A stretch of 32,186 nucleotides of DNA from JAICWP01 sp035252015 (GTDB lineage: Bacteria; Acidobacteriota; Terriglobia; Terriglobales; Acidobacteriaceae), in the NCBI GenBank assembly GCA_035252015.1, contig DATFDP010000123.1, forward strand, positions 1 through 32,186, written 5' to 3'. The notes beneath the pieces were generated by a model. The model searched no databases, was not told where the DNA came from, and saw nothing but the letters and a program-made list of their open reading frames with translations. Positions 1 through 7,566 of this stretch are shown in pieces. The first letter of the stretch is position 1; each line of letters begins with the position of its first letter. A program made the position numbers and the translations under genes.

Positions 1-377
1 CGGTAATCGTGCCCGGTCATGACGGTCATATCCTGCAGATGGCATTCGCCGCCTTCGTCGCATACCGGGCAGTCGTGCGGGTGGTTGAGCATAAGGCCTT
101 CAATCACACCGGCGCGGAACTTCACCGCATCAGCGTCGTGAATCGAGATGCGCGTGTTCTCGCCGGCGGGTGTCATGCAGGCCATCACCAGCTTCCCGCG
201 GGTGTCTTTCTCATCGCGAAACTGCTTGACCGCGCATTGCCGGCAGGCGCCCACCGAGCCCATGGCCGGATGCCAGCAGAAATAGGGCAGGTTGAAACCC
301 AGCGTGAGTGCGGTGAACAGCATGTTCTGCGCCGGGTCGGCGGTGTAGGGCTTGCCGTCAATGTAGACAGTGGCCAT
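1..377 (-). CDS. nuoG: NADH-quinone oxidoreductase subunit G, N-terminal part (cut by window edge)
   Basis: The first 125 residues of the large iron-sulfur subunit of complex I are present; the gene runs off the left edge. The N-terminal ferredoxin-like domain has the [2Fe-2S] cysteines C34, C45, C48 and C67. The following His/Cys motif (H99, C103, C106, C112 in HPHDCPVCDEGGEC) would bind the next [4Fe-4S] cluster. In complex I this subunit passes electrons from the flavin in NuoF along the peripheral arm. The ATG at 377 lies 2 bases after the nuoF stop, and a GGAAA at the end of nuoF can serve as ribosome-binding site. The motifs are seen directly; the role follows from the family. The molybdopterin-like C-terminal part cannot be judged here. 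Confidence 0.95.
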   Translation of the reverse strand, partial: MATVYIDGKPYTADPAQNMLFTALTLGFNLPYFCWHPAMGSVGACRQCAVKQFRDEKDTRGKLVMACMTPAGENTRISIHDADAVKFRAGVIEGLMLNHPHDCPVCDEGGECHLQDMTVMTGHDY

Positions 378-379
378 GC

Positions 380-1651
380 CTATTTCCAGGGACAGCGCTT
401 CTCCCGGATGTGGCGCTCAAAGTCCTCGCGAAAATATTTGAGAGCGCTCTGCAGCGGTTCCACCGCGCCCGGAGCCAGGGCGCAAAAAGTGTTGCCGGGA
501 GCACAGAACCAGGTTTGGAATTCCAGTTTTTCCAGATCGCCTTCCTGGCCCTGGCCCTCCTCCAGGGCGCGCAGCGTACGCTCCGCCCAGTTCAGTCCGC
601 TCCAGCAGGGCGTGCACCAACCGCACGATTCCTGCGCGAAGAATTTCTCCAGATTCCACACCATGCCCACGGGACAGGTCTGGTCATCGAGCACAATCAT
701 CGTGCCGGTGCCCATGCGGCTGCCTACCTTTTGCAAGGCGCTGAAGTCCATGGCCGCGTCGAGGTGTTCCTCGGTTACGAAATCGGTGGAAGCGCCACCC
801 GGCAACAGCCCACGAAAGCGCACACCCTCGCGCATCCCGCCCGCGTGCTCTTCCAGCAGTTCGCGCACCGTGGTGCCCATGGGCAGTTCCCAAAGGCCCG
901 GGCGCTTCACTTTGCCGCTGGCGCCAAATAGCTTGGTGCCGCCGTCTCCGGTACGGCTTAACTTTTTGAACCATTCAGTCCCGTTATTCACGATGTGTGG
1001 CAGGTTGCACAGCGTCTCCACGTTCTGCACGATGCTGGGCTTGCCGAACAGGCCGGAAACTTGTGGAAACGGTGGCTTGGTGCGCGGGTTGGCGCGCTTT
1101 CCTTCCAGCGCGTTCAGCAGCCCAGTTTCCTCGCCGCACATGTACCGCCCCGCGCTGGTGTGCAGGTACATCTCCAGGCTGTAGCCGGAGCCGAAAACGT
1201 TCTTCCCCAGGTAGCGCGCTTCATACGCCTCCGTCAGCGCTTTCTGCAGCCGCCGGGCTGACTCGACGTACTCCCCGCGCAGAAAAATGTAGGACACCTC
1301 CGCCTGAATCGCCCAGGCGGCAACCATCATTCCTTCAATCAGCTGGTGCGGCGTGGCCTCCATCAGCAGCCGGTCTTTGAAGGTGCCCGGCTCCATCTCG
1401 TCGGCATTGCAAATCAGGTACTTGGGCCGAGCCGCATCCGCGCCCATGGGCACGAAACTCCACTTCATGCCAGTGGGAAATCCGGCGCCGCCGCGTCCGC
1501 GTAGCGTGGAATCTTTCACCACCTGCTGCACTTCGCGCGGATCCATGCGCAGCGCCTTACGCATGCTCTGGTACCCGCCAACCGCCTCGTAAGCGCGGCG
1601 GTCCAGCGCCTGGCCATCAGGACGCACATGTTGGGTTAGCGGTTTCTCCAT
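380..1651 (-). CDS. nuoF: NADH-quinone oxidoreductase subunit F (NADH and FMN binding)
   Basis: This 423-residue protein is the NADH dehydrogenase flavoprotein of complex I. It oxidises NADH and passes electrons through FMN to the iron-sulfur chain. The glycine-rich nucleotide motif GRGGAGFPTG is at residues 52-61 and the FMN motif CNADEMEPGTFKDR at 81-94. The [4Fe-4S] ligands are C343, C346 and C349 (ESCGWCTPC) plus C390. Length is normal for the family (about 420-450). The ATG at 1651 follows the nuoE stop by 2 bases, with a GGAGA about 13 bases upstream. It sits between nuoE and nuoG in an uninterrupted same-strand operon, so co-transcription is likely. No key residue is missing. Confidence 0.97.
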   Translation of the reverse strand: MEKPLTQHVRPDGQALDRRAYEAVGGYQSMRKALRMDPREVQQVVKDSTLRGRGGAGFPTGMKWSFVPMGADAARPKYLICNADEMEPGTFKDRLLMEATPHQLIEGMMVAAWAIQAEVSYIFLRGEYVESARRLQKALTEAYEARYLGKNVFGSGYSLEMYLHTSAGRYMCGEETGLLNALEGKRANPRTKPPFPQVSGLFGKPSIVQNVETLCNLPHIVNNGTEWFKKLSRTGDGGTKLFGASGKVKRPGLWELPMGTTVRELLEEHAGGMREGVRFRGLLPGGASTDFVTEEHLDAAMDFSALQKVGSRMGTGTMIVLDDQTCPVGMVWNLEKFFAQESCGWCTPCWSGLNWAERTLRALEEGQGQEGDLEKLEFQTWFCAPGNTFCALAPGAVEPLQSALKYFREDFERHIREKRCPWK

Positions 1652-1653
1652 TT

Positions 1654-2121
1654 CTATTTGTAATTCTCCAGAGTCTTTTCAGCTCCATCCGGATCGAGGT
1701 CGCGGTGCAGGTCTTGATCCACCATCATGGCGGGCGCGTGATCGCAGGTTCCCAGGCAGACGATGGGCAGCAGCGTAAATCGCCCATCGGCCGTGGTTTC
1801 GCCCAGGTGGGCCCCCAGCTTGCTGCACAAACGCTCGCGCAACTTCTCGTAACCCATGATCCAGCAGCTCACGCTGTCACACAGCAACACCACGTGGCGG
1901 CCCACCGGCTTCCGGTACAGAAGGTTGTAGAAGGTGGCCACGCCTTCCAGTTCGTCGAGTGACATCTCCAGCAGTTGCGCTACGTCGTGCAAGCTCTCGT
2001 CGGAAATCCAGCCACGGTGCCGCTGCACGATCTTCAAGGCATCGATGCAGACGGCGCGCTTGGTCGGATAGTGTGGAAATTCAGCCTCAATTTCCCGTTG
2101 TTCTTCGGCGCTCAGCGGCAA
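1654..2121 (-). CDS. nuoE: NADH-quinone oxidoreductase subunit E ([2Fe-2S] thioredoxin-like)
   Basis: The 155-residue product is the 24-kDa-type subunit that partners NuoF in the NADH-oxidising head. The four cysteines of the N1a [2Fe-2S] cluster are visible as C81 and C86 (CDSVSC) and C122 and C126 (CLGTC). The N-terminal helical region has the usual VATFYNLL motif at about residues 61-68. The start codon is TTG at 2121. It is supported by a strong Shine-Dalgarno stretch (AAGGAGGA) just upstream in the 13-base gap after nuoCD. The strong site plus weak start codon may tune the amount relative to NuoF. Identity is secure from the cysteine pattern and the neighbours. Confidence 0.96.
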   Translation of the reverse strand: MPLSAEEQREIEAEFPHYPTKRAVCIDALKIVQRHRGWISDESLHDVAQLLEMSLDELEGVATFYNLLYRKPVGRHVVLLCDSVSCWIMGYEKLRERLCSKLGAHLGETTADGRFTLLPIVCLGTCDHAPAMMVDQDLHRDLDPDGAEKTLENYK

Positions 2122-2134
2122 CTCTTCCTCCTTC

Positions 2135-3889
2135 TTATCGGTCCACGTCAGCCAGTACGTAATCCAGGCTGCCCAGAATGGCCAGCAGATCGGAAACGAT
2201 TAGCCCGCGGCACAGCAGCGGCAAAACCTGCAGGTGCGGAAACGAAGGCGTGCGAATCCGCGTGCGGTAGGAAACCGTGCTGCCGTCGCTCACCAGGTAG
2301 TAACCGTTATTGCCCTTGGTGGCTTCAATGGCGCCCAGCGCCTCGCCCGGCGGAATCACCGGCCCCCAACTCACACTCAGGAAATGCGTGATCAGGGTTT
2401 CGATGTCGTGCATGGTGCGGTCCTTGATGGGCGGCGTGGCCAGCGGATTGTCGGACTTGTACGGCCCCTCGGGCATGTTCTTGACGCACTGCTCGATGAT
2501 GCGCAGGCTCTGCCGCATCTCCTCCACGCGCACCTGCGCACGGGCGTAGCAATCGCCGGCAGTAGCCGTGGGAATGTCAAACTCAAACTGGTCGTACACC
2601 GAGTACGGCTGCTTCTTGCGGAAGTCCCATTCCATGCCGGTGGCGCGCAGGTTAGGCCCGGTGACGCCCCACTCAATGGCTTCCTCCTTGTTCATCTCAC
2701 CTACGCCCACGGTGCGCGCCTTGAAGATGCCATTGCCCATGATCTCGCGGTCGTATTCGCGCAGCTTGGGAGGAAAATAGGCAATGAAGTCGCGGAACAT
2801 CTGCTCCCACCCGTGCGGCAGGTCCTGCGCCACGCCGCCAATGCGGAACCAGTTGGGATGCATGCGCGCGCCGCACACCGCTTCCACAATGCCGAACGCG
2901 CGCTCGCGATCGTTGAAGGTGTAGAAGACCGGCGAGAGCTGGCCCACGTCCTGCGCGAATGTTCCGTACCACACCAGGTGGCTGATGATGCGGAACAACT
3001 CCGCCATCATCACCCGTATCACCTGGCCGCGCGGAGGCACCTGGATTCCCGCCAGCCGCTCCAGGGCGGTCAGGTAGGCGAAATTGTTCATCACCCCGCC
3101 CAGGTAGTCCACGCGATCGGTGTACGGGATATAGGTGTGCCAGCTCTGGCGCTCGCCCATCTTCTCAGCGCCGCGATGGTGGTAGCCGATATCCGGCACT
3201 GCATCCACGATGAACTCGCCGTCGAGTTGCAGTACCACACGCATTATTCCGTGGGTGCCGGGATGCTGCGGCCCCACATTCAGGAAAATGAAGTCCGCGC
3301 CCTCATGGCTGCGCTGCATGCCCCATTCCTCGGGCTTGAATTGCAGCGCCTCCTGCTCCCGCTCTTCCTTCTGCTCGTCCAGGTGATACGGGCCGATTTC
3401 CGTGCCGCGTGCGGGATGGTCCTTGCGCAGCGGATGGCCCTGCCAGGTCCAGGGCATGAGAATGCGCACAAGATGGGGATGTCCCTCGAAGGCCACGCCA
3501 AACATGTCCCAAGCCTCGCGCTCATACCAGTTGGCGGCGGGGAAAATACCGGTGACGCTGGGCAAGGACAGGTGGTCCGCGGCGAGCGGAACTTTGACGC
3601 GAATGTACTGGTTGCGATCGAACGACAGCAGGTGATAGACGACCGTAAAGCTGCTTTCCGGCTGGCCCTCGCGATGCGCGCGCACCCGCTCGTCAACCGC
3701 CGTAAGGTCGTAGAGCATCTTGTACGGCTGGGCGATTTCGTTTTTTAGAAATGAAACAACTTCGCGGATATTGTCCTTCTGCGTCCAGAAGGTCGGAATG
3801 GAGTCGCGGGTTTCCTGCGGCGTTATCGCTGCCGGGCCGAACTTCTCCTGCAACTCATCAACCACGGTCGGGCTGGCAACCAGGGGCAT
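2135..3889 (-). CDS. nuoCD: NADH-quinone oxidoreductase fused subunits C/D
   Basis: A single 584-residue chain joins NuoC (about residues 1-175) and NuoD (about 195-584). The NuoC signature ER-AWDMFG is at 124-131, followed by RILMPWTWQGHPLRKD. NuoD opens with GPQHPGTHG at 206-214 and contains HHRGAEKMGE and the closing LDYVLADVDR. NuoD forms part of the quinone-binding cavity next to NuoB; NuoC packs against it. The linker at about 170-195 is rich in Glu, Gln and Lys. The fusion is known from Escherichia coli and other groups, so it is not itself novel. The ATG at 3889 is 3 bases beyond the nuoB stop, with only a weak GAGAG before it. Confidence 0.97.
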   Translation of the reverse strand: MPLVASPTVVDELQEKFGPAAITPQETRDSIPTFWTQKDNIREVVSFLKNEIAQPYKMLYDLTAVDERVRAHREGQPESSFTVVYHLLSFDRNQYIRVKVPLAADHLSLPSVTGIFPAANWYEREAWDMFGVAFEGHPHLVRILMPWTWQGHPLRKDHPARGTEIGPYHLDEQKEEREQEALQFKPEEWGMQRSHEGADFIFLNVGPQHPGTHGIMRVVLQLDGEFIVDAVPDIGYHHRGAEKMGERQSWHTYIPYTDRVDYLGGVMNNFAYLTALERLAGIQVPPRGQVIRVMMAELFRIISHLVWYGTFAQDVGQLSPVFYTFNDRERAFGIVEAVCGARMHPNWFRIGGVAQDLPHGWEQMFRDFIAYFPPKLREYDREIMGNGIFKARTVGVGEMNKEEAIEWGVTGPNLRATGMEWDFRKKQPYSVYDQFEFDIPTATAGDCYARAQVRVEEMRQSLRIIEQCVKNMPEGPYKSDNPLATPPIKDRTMHDIETLITHFLSVSWGPVIPPGEALGAIEATKGNNGYYLVSDGSTVSYRTRIRTPSFPHLQVLPLLCRGLIVSDLLAILGSLDYVLADVDR

Positions 3890-3892
3890 CTC

Positions 3893-4534
3893 TCAGATTT
3901 CGTCGGGAGTCTTCAGGCTTGTAACCTTCCTTCTCTGCTCCATCTTCAGGTCGCGCATGGAGGGCATCGGCGCACGCTCCACGCCCTGGGGCCCAATCGC
4001 CCAGGTCAGCGGCCGGCGCTCGCTGCCGACTGCCTTCTGCAGCAATACCAGTCCCTCCATGAACGCATCAGGGCGCGGCGGGCAGCCGGGCACGTACACG
4101 TCCACGGGAAGAAACTTGTCCACTCCCTGAACCACGCTGTAAATGTCATACATCCCGCCGGAGTTCGCGCAGGACCCCATGGAGATTACCCAGCGCGGCT
4201 CCATCATCTGCTCATACAGGCGCTGGATCACCGGCGCCATCTTGATGAACACCGTGCCCGCAATCACCATTAGGTCCGCCTCGCGCGGCGTCCCCCGGAT
4301 CACCTCGGCTCCAAAGCGGGCCACGTCGTACTTGCTGGTCAGGCTGGTGGCCATCTCCACGTAACAGCAGGAAAGGCCAAAGTTGAACGGCCAGATGGAA
4401 TTCTTTCTCCCCCAGGCCAGCAGGTCCTGCAGGCGCGACATGATGAGGCTGCGCCGCACCGTCTCCGCCAGCGGCGCGTTCTCCGTCTGCCTGAGACTCT
4501 CGGTCGCTCCGGCCTTGGTCAACGACCAATTCAT
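3893..4534 (-). CDS. nuoB: NADH-quinone oxidoreductase subunit B (N2 cluster)
   Basis: The 213-residue product carries the terminal [4Fe-4S] cluster N2, which reduces quinone. Its ligands are the tandem C56-C57 (SCCYVEM), C122 (MGSCANSGG) and C151 (PGCPPRPD). The start chosen is the ATG at 4534, which overlaps the nuoA stop as TGATG. The reading frame extends 54 codons further upstream inside nuoA, but that extension is a shadow of nuoA and has no family match. The overlap implies translational coupling of nuoA and nuoB. The C-terminal tail beyond about residue 170 is basic and variable, as is usual. Confidence 0.96.
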   Translation of the reverse strand: MNWSLTKAGATESLRQTENAPLAETVRRSLIMSRLQDLLAWGRKNSIWPFNFGLSCCYVEMATSLTSKYDVARFGAEVIRGTPREADLMVIAGTVFIKMAPVIQRLYEQMMEPRWVISMGSCANSGGMYDIYSVVQGVDKFLPVDVYVPGCPPRPDAFMEGLVLLQKAVGSERRPLTWAIGPQGVERAPMPSMRDLKMEQRRKVTSLKTPDEI

Positions 4535-4926
4535 CAGATTCCTCGCGCCGAGCCGTGCCGGGGACGCGCGCGCCGCGGGTTCCAGTCCAGGGCCCCCAGT
4601 TTCCACAGATAAGCCAGCGCTACTACCAGCACACCCATAAAGATGGCAATCTCGCAGTAGCCGGCCCAGCCCAGTTCCGTGGCGGCCACCGCCCACGAAT
4701 AAATGAACACCGCTTCCAGATCGAAGACCACAAAAAACATCGCAATCAGATAGAACTTGGCGGAGAGCCGCACATGCGCCGACCCTTCCGAGAGGATGCC
4801 TCCTTCATAGGGCGCGCCGGTTGCCGGTTCGTGGTGACGCGGGCCCAGCAGCCAGGAGACAAGCAGAATGACTCCGATGACAAAAACAAGCAGCAGGAAG
4901 TACACACCCAATGCCCACAAAGTCAC
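4534..4926 (-). CDS. nuoA: NADH-quinone oxidoreductase subunit A
   Basis: This 130-residue membrane subunit has three predicted transmembrane helices (about residues 3-25, 61-83 and 89-111). Between them lies the family loop with PYEGGILSEGSAHVRLSAKFY and, in helix 2, FDLEAVFIY. In complex I it helps join the peripheral arm to the membrane arm at the quinone site. It is the first gene of the operon. The start is GTG at 4926, with GAGG 5 bases upstream. The 225-base divergent spacer to the plus-strand gene at 5152 must hold the operon promoter; no consensus box in it is convincing. Confidence 0.94.
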   Translation of the reverse strand: MTLWALGVYFLLLVFVIGVILLVSWLLGPRHHEPATGAPYEGGILSEGSAHVRLSAKFYLIAMFFVVFDLEAVFIYSWAVAATELGWAGYCEIAIFMGVLVVALAYLWKLGALDWNPRRARPRHGSARGI

Positions 4927-5151
4927 GTTGCCTCGCTGGCGGATGTCAGCCGCGGTGCTATGCCGGCCCGATCACCTCAATATCTGGATAGATTCCGGGC
5001 CAGCGGCTTGGGTTGGGTAAATTGTTAACGCGTGAAGAGAGCGTGCAGTGCCGCGAAATCCGCGACGGCTGCCAGTATAAGCGCCGCCATGACGGCGTGT
5101 CGACTCGCGCGCCACCAAAACAGAGTGATACAGTTATTCACTTAATCCGCG

Positions 5152-6117
5152 ATGAAACCGACCGCCGCCTTGGTTGTTCTTCTACTTTGCTGCCTGGCTG
5201 CGCCCCTGCGTGCGCAAACTCCACCGCGTAAATTTGAACTGCAGGCCAACGCGCCGCAGTTCTGGAAGCTGCTGGACCGCACCGCGAGGCTGGAGAAAAT
5301 TGCCGGCGGCTTCGGCTTCACGGAAGGCCCGGTATGGGATCCGGCCGGTTTTCTCTACGTCAGCGACGAAACCCTCAATAAAATTTTTCGTGTTTATCCC
5401 GATGGCCGCAGGGAGACCCTGCTTCTGCTCGGCGATCCCGACGGCAACACCTTCGATCGCCAGCACCGCCTGCTCGATTGCGCCAGTGTCTTGCGCGCCA
5501 TCATCCGCATCACGCCGGACGGACAATACACAGTGCTTACAGACCACTATCTGGGCAAGCGCTTCAACAGCCCCAATGACGTGATCATCGGCACCGACGA
5601 CGCCATCTACTTCACTGACCCCACTCTCGATTTGCCCAAGGGCCAGCCGCAGGAGATTCCCTTTCAAGGCGTGTACCGCCTGGATGGCAAGGGCAATGTG
5701 CAACTTCTGACCAAGGATCTTTCTCAGCCCAACGGCCTCGCTTTCACGCCCGACGGCAAGCGCTTTTTTGTTGATGACAGCGAAAAGCGCAATATCCGCG
5801 TGTACGACGTGGGCCAGGACGGCGCCCTGAGCAACGGCCACGTCTTCGGCGAAGAGCCCGGCGGGCCGGATGATGGCGTGCCCGATGGCATGCGCTTCGA
5901 CCGCCGAGGGAATTTGTTTGTTACGGGACCAAAAGGCATCTGGGTTTGGGATGCGCAGGGTCATCATTTGGGAACGATTGTGCTCCCCGAGCAGCCTGCC
6001 AATCTGGCCTGGGGCGACAAAGGTTACGGCACGCTTTACATCACAGCAACCACTTCTGTCTATCGCTTGCACACCAAAACGCGCGGCTTTGTGCCCTGGG
6101 AAATCTCGAAACCTTGA
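5152..6117 (+). CDS. SMP-30/gluconolactonase-like family protein, exported
   Basis: The 321-residue protein has a signal peptide (residues 1-21, cleavage near LRA-QT) and a six-bladed SMP-30/gluconolactonase/LRE-like propeller. Putative metal ligands known from the family are E58 (TEGPVWD), N142 (SPNDV) and D245 (PDGM). Repeated DG turns mark the blades. Members hydrolyse sugar lactones or lactone-like esters, but substrates vary widely and none can be named here. The gene ends 4 bases from the convergent galactokinase gene, and there is no obvious terminator between them. Whether it works with that sugar operon is only suggested by proximity. The start ATG follows the A/T-rich GTGATACAGTTATTC stretch, which may include its -10 box. 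Confidence 0.85.
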   Translation: MKPTAALVVLLLCCLAAPLRAQTPPRKFELQANAPQFWKLLDRTARLEKIAGGFGFTEGPVWDPAGFLYVSDETLNKIFRVYPDGRRETLLLLGDPDGNTFDRQHRLLDCASVLRAIIRITPDGQYTVLTDHYLGKRFNSPNDVIIGTDDAIYFTDPTLDLPKGQPQEIPFQGVYRLDGKGNVQLLTKDLSQPNGLAFTPDGKRFFVDDSEKRNIRVYDVGQDGALSNGHVFGEEPGGPDDGVPDGMRFDRRGNLFVTGPKGIWVWDAQGHHLGTIVLPEQPANLAWGDKGYGTLYITATTSVYRLHTKTRGFVPWEISKP

Positions 6118-6121
6118 AACC

Positions 6122-7264
6122 TTACCTTACTTCTCCCCCTCCCCCCGCGGCTTCTGAAACGTAGATTCTTGGGTGTCTTCCCGTGGCTTCCTGGTAGCCA
6201 TGGGAAACTGCCGCGCGAAACGCCGCAACCTCTCCCGCCTCTACCAGGTTGATGGTGCAGCCGCCAAAGCCGCCGCCGGTCATGCGCGCGCCATAGGTAC
6301 CCTTCTGCTTGCCCGCCAAATCCACCAGCAAATCCAGTTCGGCGCAGCTGATCTCAAAATCGTCGCGCATGCTGCGGTGCGACTGCCCCATCAGGAGCCC
6401 GAACTCGCGCAAGTCGCCGCGTTCCAGCGCCTCAGCTGCCTTCACTACGCGGGTGTTTTCCGTCACCACATGGCGGCAGCGGCGGTAGACCACCTTGCCC
6501 AATTGGGAGCGATGACGTTCCAGGTCTTCCGTGCTTGCGTCGCGCAACGCACGAATCTCTGGCCGATGTCGCGCCAGCACTTCTACCCCGGCCTCGCATT
6601 CGGCACGGCGCGTGTTGTACTCCCCCGCTGCTACTTCGTGGCGCACGCCGCTGTCGCAGATTACCAATTCCACTCCTGCGGGCAACGGCAGGGCACGATA
6701 TTGCAGTGACCGGCAGTCGAGCAACAGCGCATGTTTTGCCAGGCCAAAGCAGGCGGTGAACTGGTCCATGATGCCGCAGCGCGCGCCCACAAATTCATTT
6801 TCGGCGCGCTGGCACAGGCGGGCGAGCTCCAGCGGGTTCAGTTCCATGCCGGAGTTGCCCAGAAGGGCCAGCCCGCTGGCCACCTCGATCGCGGCCGAGG
6901 AACTGAGCCCGGAGCCGATCGGTACTTCGCCGTGAATCAGAAGGTTGGCGCCACGCAGCTTTCTCCCGCTTTTCTCCAATACCACCGCTACTCCCTGCAC
7001 ATAATCGCTCCAGCGTTTTCGGCGGTGCGGTTGGCTCTGGTCAAGGTCAACTTCTGCCGTCTCCTGCAGGTTTTCCGAGCGTATTGTCAAACGGCGATCC
7101 TCCCGCGTGGCAATAGCCACCCAGCAGTAAAGCTCAATAGCCGCCGGCATCACGAACCCATCGTTGTAGTCCGTATGTTCGCCGATGAGGTTAACTCGTC
7201 CGGGCGCGCGGAAAAGACGCGGTGACTGCCCAAATGCCTGGCGAAAGGACTCGGTGAGTGACAC
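6122..7264 (-). CDS. galK: Galactokinase
   Basis: This 380-residue GHMP-family kinase phosphorylates galactose at C1 with ATP, the entry step of the Leloir pathway. Visible motifs are the galactokinase signature GRVNLIGEHTDYND (22-35), the ATP loop PIGSGLSSSAA (115-125), the catalytic base D167 (CGIMDQ) and the C-terminal MTGGGFGGCT motif. Length is normal. The start is GTG at 7264; its N-terminus matches the family start well, though no Shine-Dalgarno sequence precedes it. It is the last gene of a minus-strand cluster after a sodium/solute symporter and a small membrane protein. That suggests uptake followed by phosphorylation of a hexose such as galactose. galT and galE are not in the window. 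Confidence 0.95.
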   Translation of the reverse strand: MSLTESFRQAFGQSPRLFRAPGRVNLIGEHTDYNDGFVMPAAIELYCWVAIATREDRRLTIRSENLQETAEVDLDQSQPHRRKRWSDYVQGVAVVLEKSGRKLRGANLLIHGEVPIGSGLSSSAAIEVASGLALLGNSGMELNPLELARLCQRAENEFVGARCGIMDQFTACFGLAKHALLLDCRSLQYRALPLPAGVELVICDSGVRHEVAAGEYNTRRAECEAGVEVLARHRPEIRALRDASTEDLERHRSQLGKVVYRRCRHVVTENTRVVKAAEALERGDLREFGLLMGQSHRSMRDDFEISCAELDLLVDLAGKQKGTYGARMTGGGFGGCTINLVEAGEVAAFRAAVSHGYQEATGRHPRIYVSEAAGGGGEVR

Positions 7265-7270
7265 AAAGAC

Positions 7271-7360
7271 TCGGGTTGTAATTTAGTAATTTGTAATCGG
7301 TAATTTGAAAACCGCTCGAACCTGAGTGCTGAAAATTACAAATTACCCAATCACTCAATT
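7271..7360. repeat. Palindromic A/T-rich word array between galK and the small membrane gene
   Basis: An A/T-rich spacer in otherwise GC-rich DNA. A perfect 12-base inverted repeat, GTAATTTGTAAT at 7286-7297 and its complement at 7335-7346, is separated by 37 bases. Extra copies of the word (GTAATTTG) surround the left arm. Read on the minus strand it begins directly at the stop codon of the small membrane gene (7351-7353). It could fold in the mRNA between that gene and galK. It resembles in architecture the spacers near 15.2, 17.1, 17.9 and 22.5 kb. Confidence 0.7.
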
Positions 7361-7554
7361 TTCTTCATTCCCCGGCGTCCCAGCAGGGCCATGATCACTC
7401 CGAAGGCCAGTAGCACGAGCCCCCAGTAAAGATTCACATTGATCCCTAACGAACGCTGGTAGATCGCGCTGTCGCTAGCGGCCCCGAACCCCATCATCAG
7501 AATCCCTATCAGCGCGAAGACGAGCCCGATGGGCAAGCGGATATCAATTCCCAC
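7351..7554 (-). CDS. Small two-TM membrane protein of the symporter operon
   Basis: A 67-residue protein with two predicted transmembrane helices (about residues 7-26 and 43-60) and a basic C-terminal end (GRRGMKKIE). I do not recognise a named family. The start is GTG at 7554, preceded by a near-perfect Shine-Dalgarno sequence (GAGGAGG, 5 bases away) that overlaps the end of the symporter gene by position. Translation of a real protein is therefore very likely. Its place 12 bases after a sodium/solute symporter suggests an accessory subunit, or a modulator of that transporter, by analogy with small partner proteins of other secondary transporters. That role is inference. Confidence 0.75.
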   Translation of the reverse strand: MGIDIRLPIGLVFALIGILMMGFGAASDSAIYQRSLGINVNLYWGLVLLAFGVIMALLGRRGMKKIE

Positions 7555-7566
7555 GCCGGCCTCCTC

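Noticed and set aside
9..1184. 391-codon open frame on the plus strand
   Set aside because: Antisense to nuoG and nuoF, both certain from their cysteine and nucleotide-binding motifs.
2234..3748. 504-codon open frame on the plus strand
   Set aside because: Lies wholly antisense to nuoCD, whose motifs are intact. It has His/Arg/Ala-rich low-information sequence typical of shadows in GC-rich genes.
4535..4696. Longer N-terminus for nuoB starting at 4696
   Set aside because: The extra 54 codons fall inside nuoA in another frame. The ATG overlapping the nuoA stop gives the family's normal start.
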